From Alkalihalophilus marmarensis DSM 21297 (GTDB lineage Bacteria > Bacillota > Bacilli > Bacillales > Bacillaceae_D), in assembly GCF_000474275.2 (NCBI RefSeq), contig NZ_ATAE01000038.1, positions 1 to 64,000 of the forward strand: a DNA stretch of 64,000 nucleotides, in the 5' to 3' direction. Shown here piece by piece: positions 63,453 through 64,000 of this stretch; the stretch's first letter is position 1, and each line of letters starts with the position of its first letter. Position numbers and translations under genes: made by a program. The notes under the pieces are model-generated. The model was not told the DNA's origin. It worked only from the letters and a program-made list of their open reading frames with translations, and searched no databases.

Positions 63453-64000
63453 AGCTTAACCCCTCCTTTAATATGAGATAAGAATGCATCCTTTTCATTA
63501 GGAAGAACCGTTGGTTTAACAGCTACTGTATCCATTGCTGTGCTTGGATCTTTTAAGCCGTTTCCTGTTAACACACATACAATCTTTGAGCCTTTCTTTA
63601 ATTCACCTGAAGCAAGCTGCTTTTTCACACCTGCTAATGAAGCGCAAGATGCCGGTTCAGCAAATACCCCTTCACGCTTAGCTAAAAGTTGATACGCCTC
63701 TAAAATTTCTTCATCTGTTACATAATCAATGGCTCCATTTGAATCATTAGCTGCAGTTACCGCTTGAGACCAGCTGGCAGGATTTCCGATACGAATGGCT
63801 GTAGCAACGGTTTCAGGCTCTTCAATAACTTCATCACGAACAATCGCGGCTGCTCCCTCTGCCTCAAACCCACGCATTTCAGGAAGGCCCGTACCTTTCT
63901 TTTCGTGGTATTCGTTAAACCCTTTCCAGTACGCTGTAATATTTCCGGCATTTCCTACAGGGATTGCAAGTACATCCGGCGCTTGCCCAAGTGCATCACA
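63449..64000 (-). CDS. thrC: Threonine synthase, 3' part (cut by window edge)
   Basis: The C-terminal 183 residues; the frame is open from 64000 to the stop at 63449. PLP phosphate loop [56 protein letters not shown]. It makes threonine from O-phosphohomoserine. The 5' part lies beyond the window; hom is expected upstream. Confidence 0.93.
   Translation of the reverse strand, partial: CDALGQAPDVLAIPVGNAGNITAYWKGFNEYHEKKGTGLPEMRGFEAEGAAAIVRDEVIEEPETVATAIRIGNPASWSQAVTAANDSNGAIDYVTDEEILEAYQLLAKREGVFAEPASCASLAGVKKQLASGELKKGSKIVCVLTGNGLKDPSTAMDTVAVKPTVLPNEKDAFLSHIKGGVKL

Noticed and set aside
63757-63951. Frameshift in thrC
   Set aside because: The apparent second ORF is another frame; the thrC frame itself stays open from 63449 to the window edge at 64000.

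Overview
The window is a chromosomal segment of a low-GC Gram-positive bacterium of the Bacillaceae. Strong ribosome binding sites, intrinsic terminators, a Spo0E-like phosphatase, a SplA-like protein and long synteny with Bacillus subtilis all point there. From about 11.4 to 21.2 kb the order matches the B. subtilis yug block (yugO-like channel, yugN, pgi, yugJ/K, yuzA, yugI, alaT/alaR), with a DEAD-box helicase and thiM inserted. From 28 to 64 kb it follows the yui/yum/yut block (bioY, yuiF, pepA, yuiD, yuiC, yuiB, yuiA, yumB, yumC, yutM, dapF, yuzB, yutJ, yuzD, yutI, thrB, thrC). Between these are lineage-specific insertions. A radical-SAM mqnE gene implies menaquinone synthesis by the futalosine route, which B. 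subtilis does not use; this would fit an alkaliphilic relative (inference).

Layout. 0-5.7 kb: acidic lipoprotein, small hypotheticals, DUF3006 divergent from a secreted ComEC-like metallo-beta-lactamase, then a secreted toxin-like protein with a possible immunity partner, RraA and Mn-catalase. 6-11.4 kb: orphan LacI regulator, stress-type proteins (YdaT-like, CBS pair), subtilase, tRNA-Ala, an M50-like pseudoprotease and a KGG protein with a long Asn/Ser linker. 11.5-21.2 kb: yug block. 21.3-28 kb: hydrolase, BluB, alpha-glucosidase, LuxS, membrane proteins, HU, RDD. 28-41 kb: BirA-controlled bioY, YuiF antiporter, TrmB/MFS pair, a putative inorganic-carbon group (DUF2294, SbtA, carbonic-anhydrase-like pseudoenzyme), chromate transporter, TRAP transporter. 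41.5-64 kb: pepA, a binding protein/chemoreceptor pair, two NDH-2-type enzymes, ferredoxin reductase, Fe-S proteins, mqnE, ldh, dapF and the thr operon, cut by the window edge.

Functional links visible in the DNA: Rex-type operators precede both ldh and yumB, coupling lactate fermentation and NADH oxidation to redox state. A BirA operator overlaps the bioY promoter. The DUF2294 gene has a long leader ending in an attenuator-like terminator.

The most unusual signal is non-coding. Four dispersed elements (about 19.3, 38.0, 45.2 and 60.4 kb) each carry nine copies of a GACGCAAT-like word spaced 21 bp apart, with one 19-bp step always at the fourth interval. All four have the same orientation, each sits just after a hairpin, and each lies in the 3' flank of a minus-strand gene. 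A second family (about 120 bp, palindromic, six copies, two inverted pairs) and a threefold 119-bp tandem array fill most of the other long gaps.
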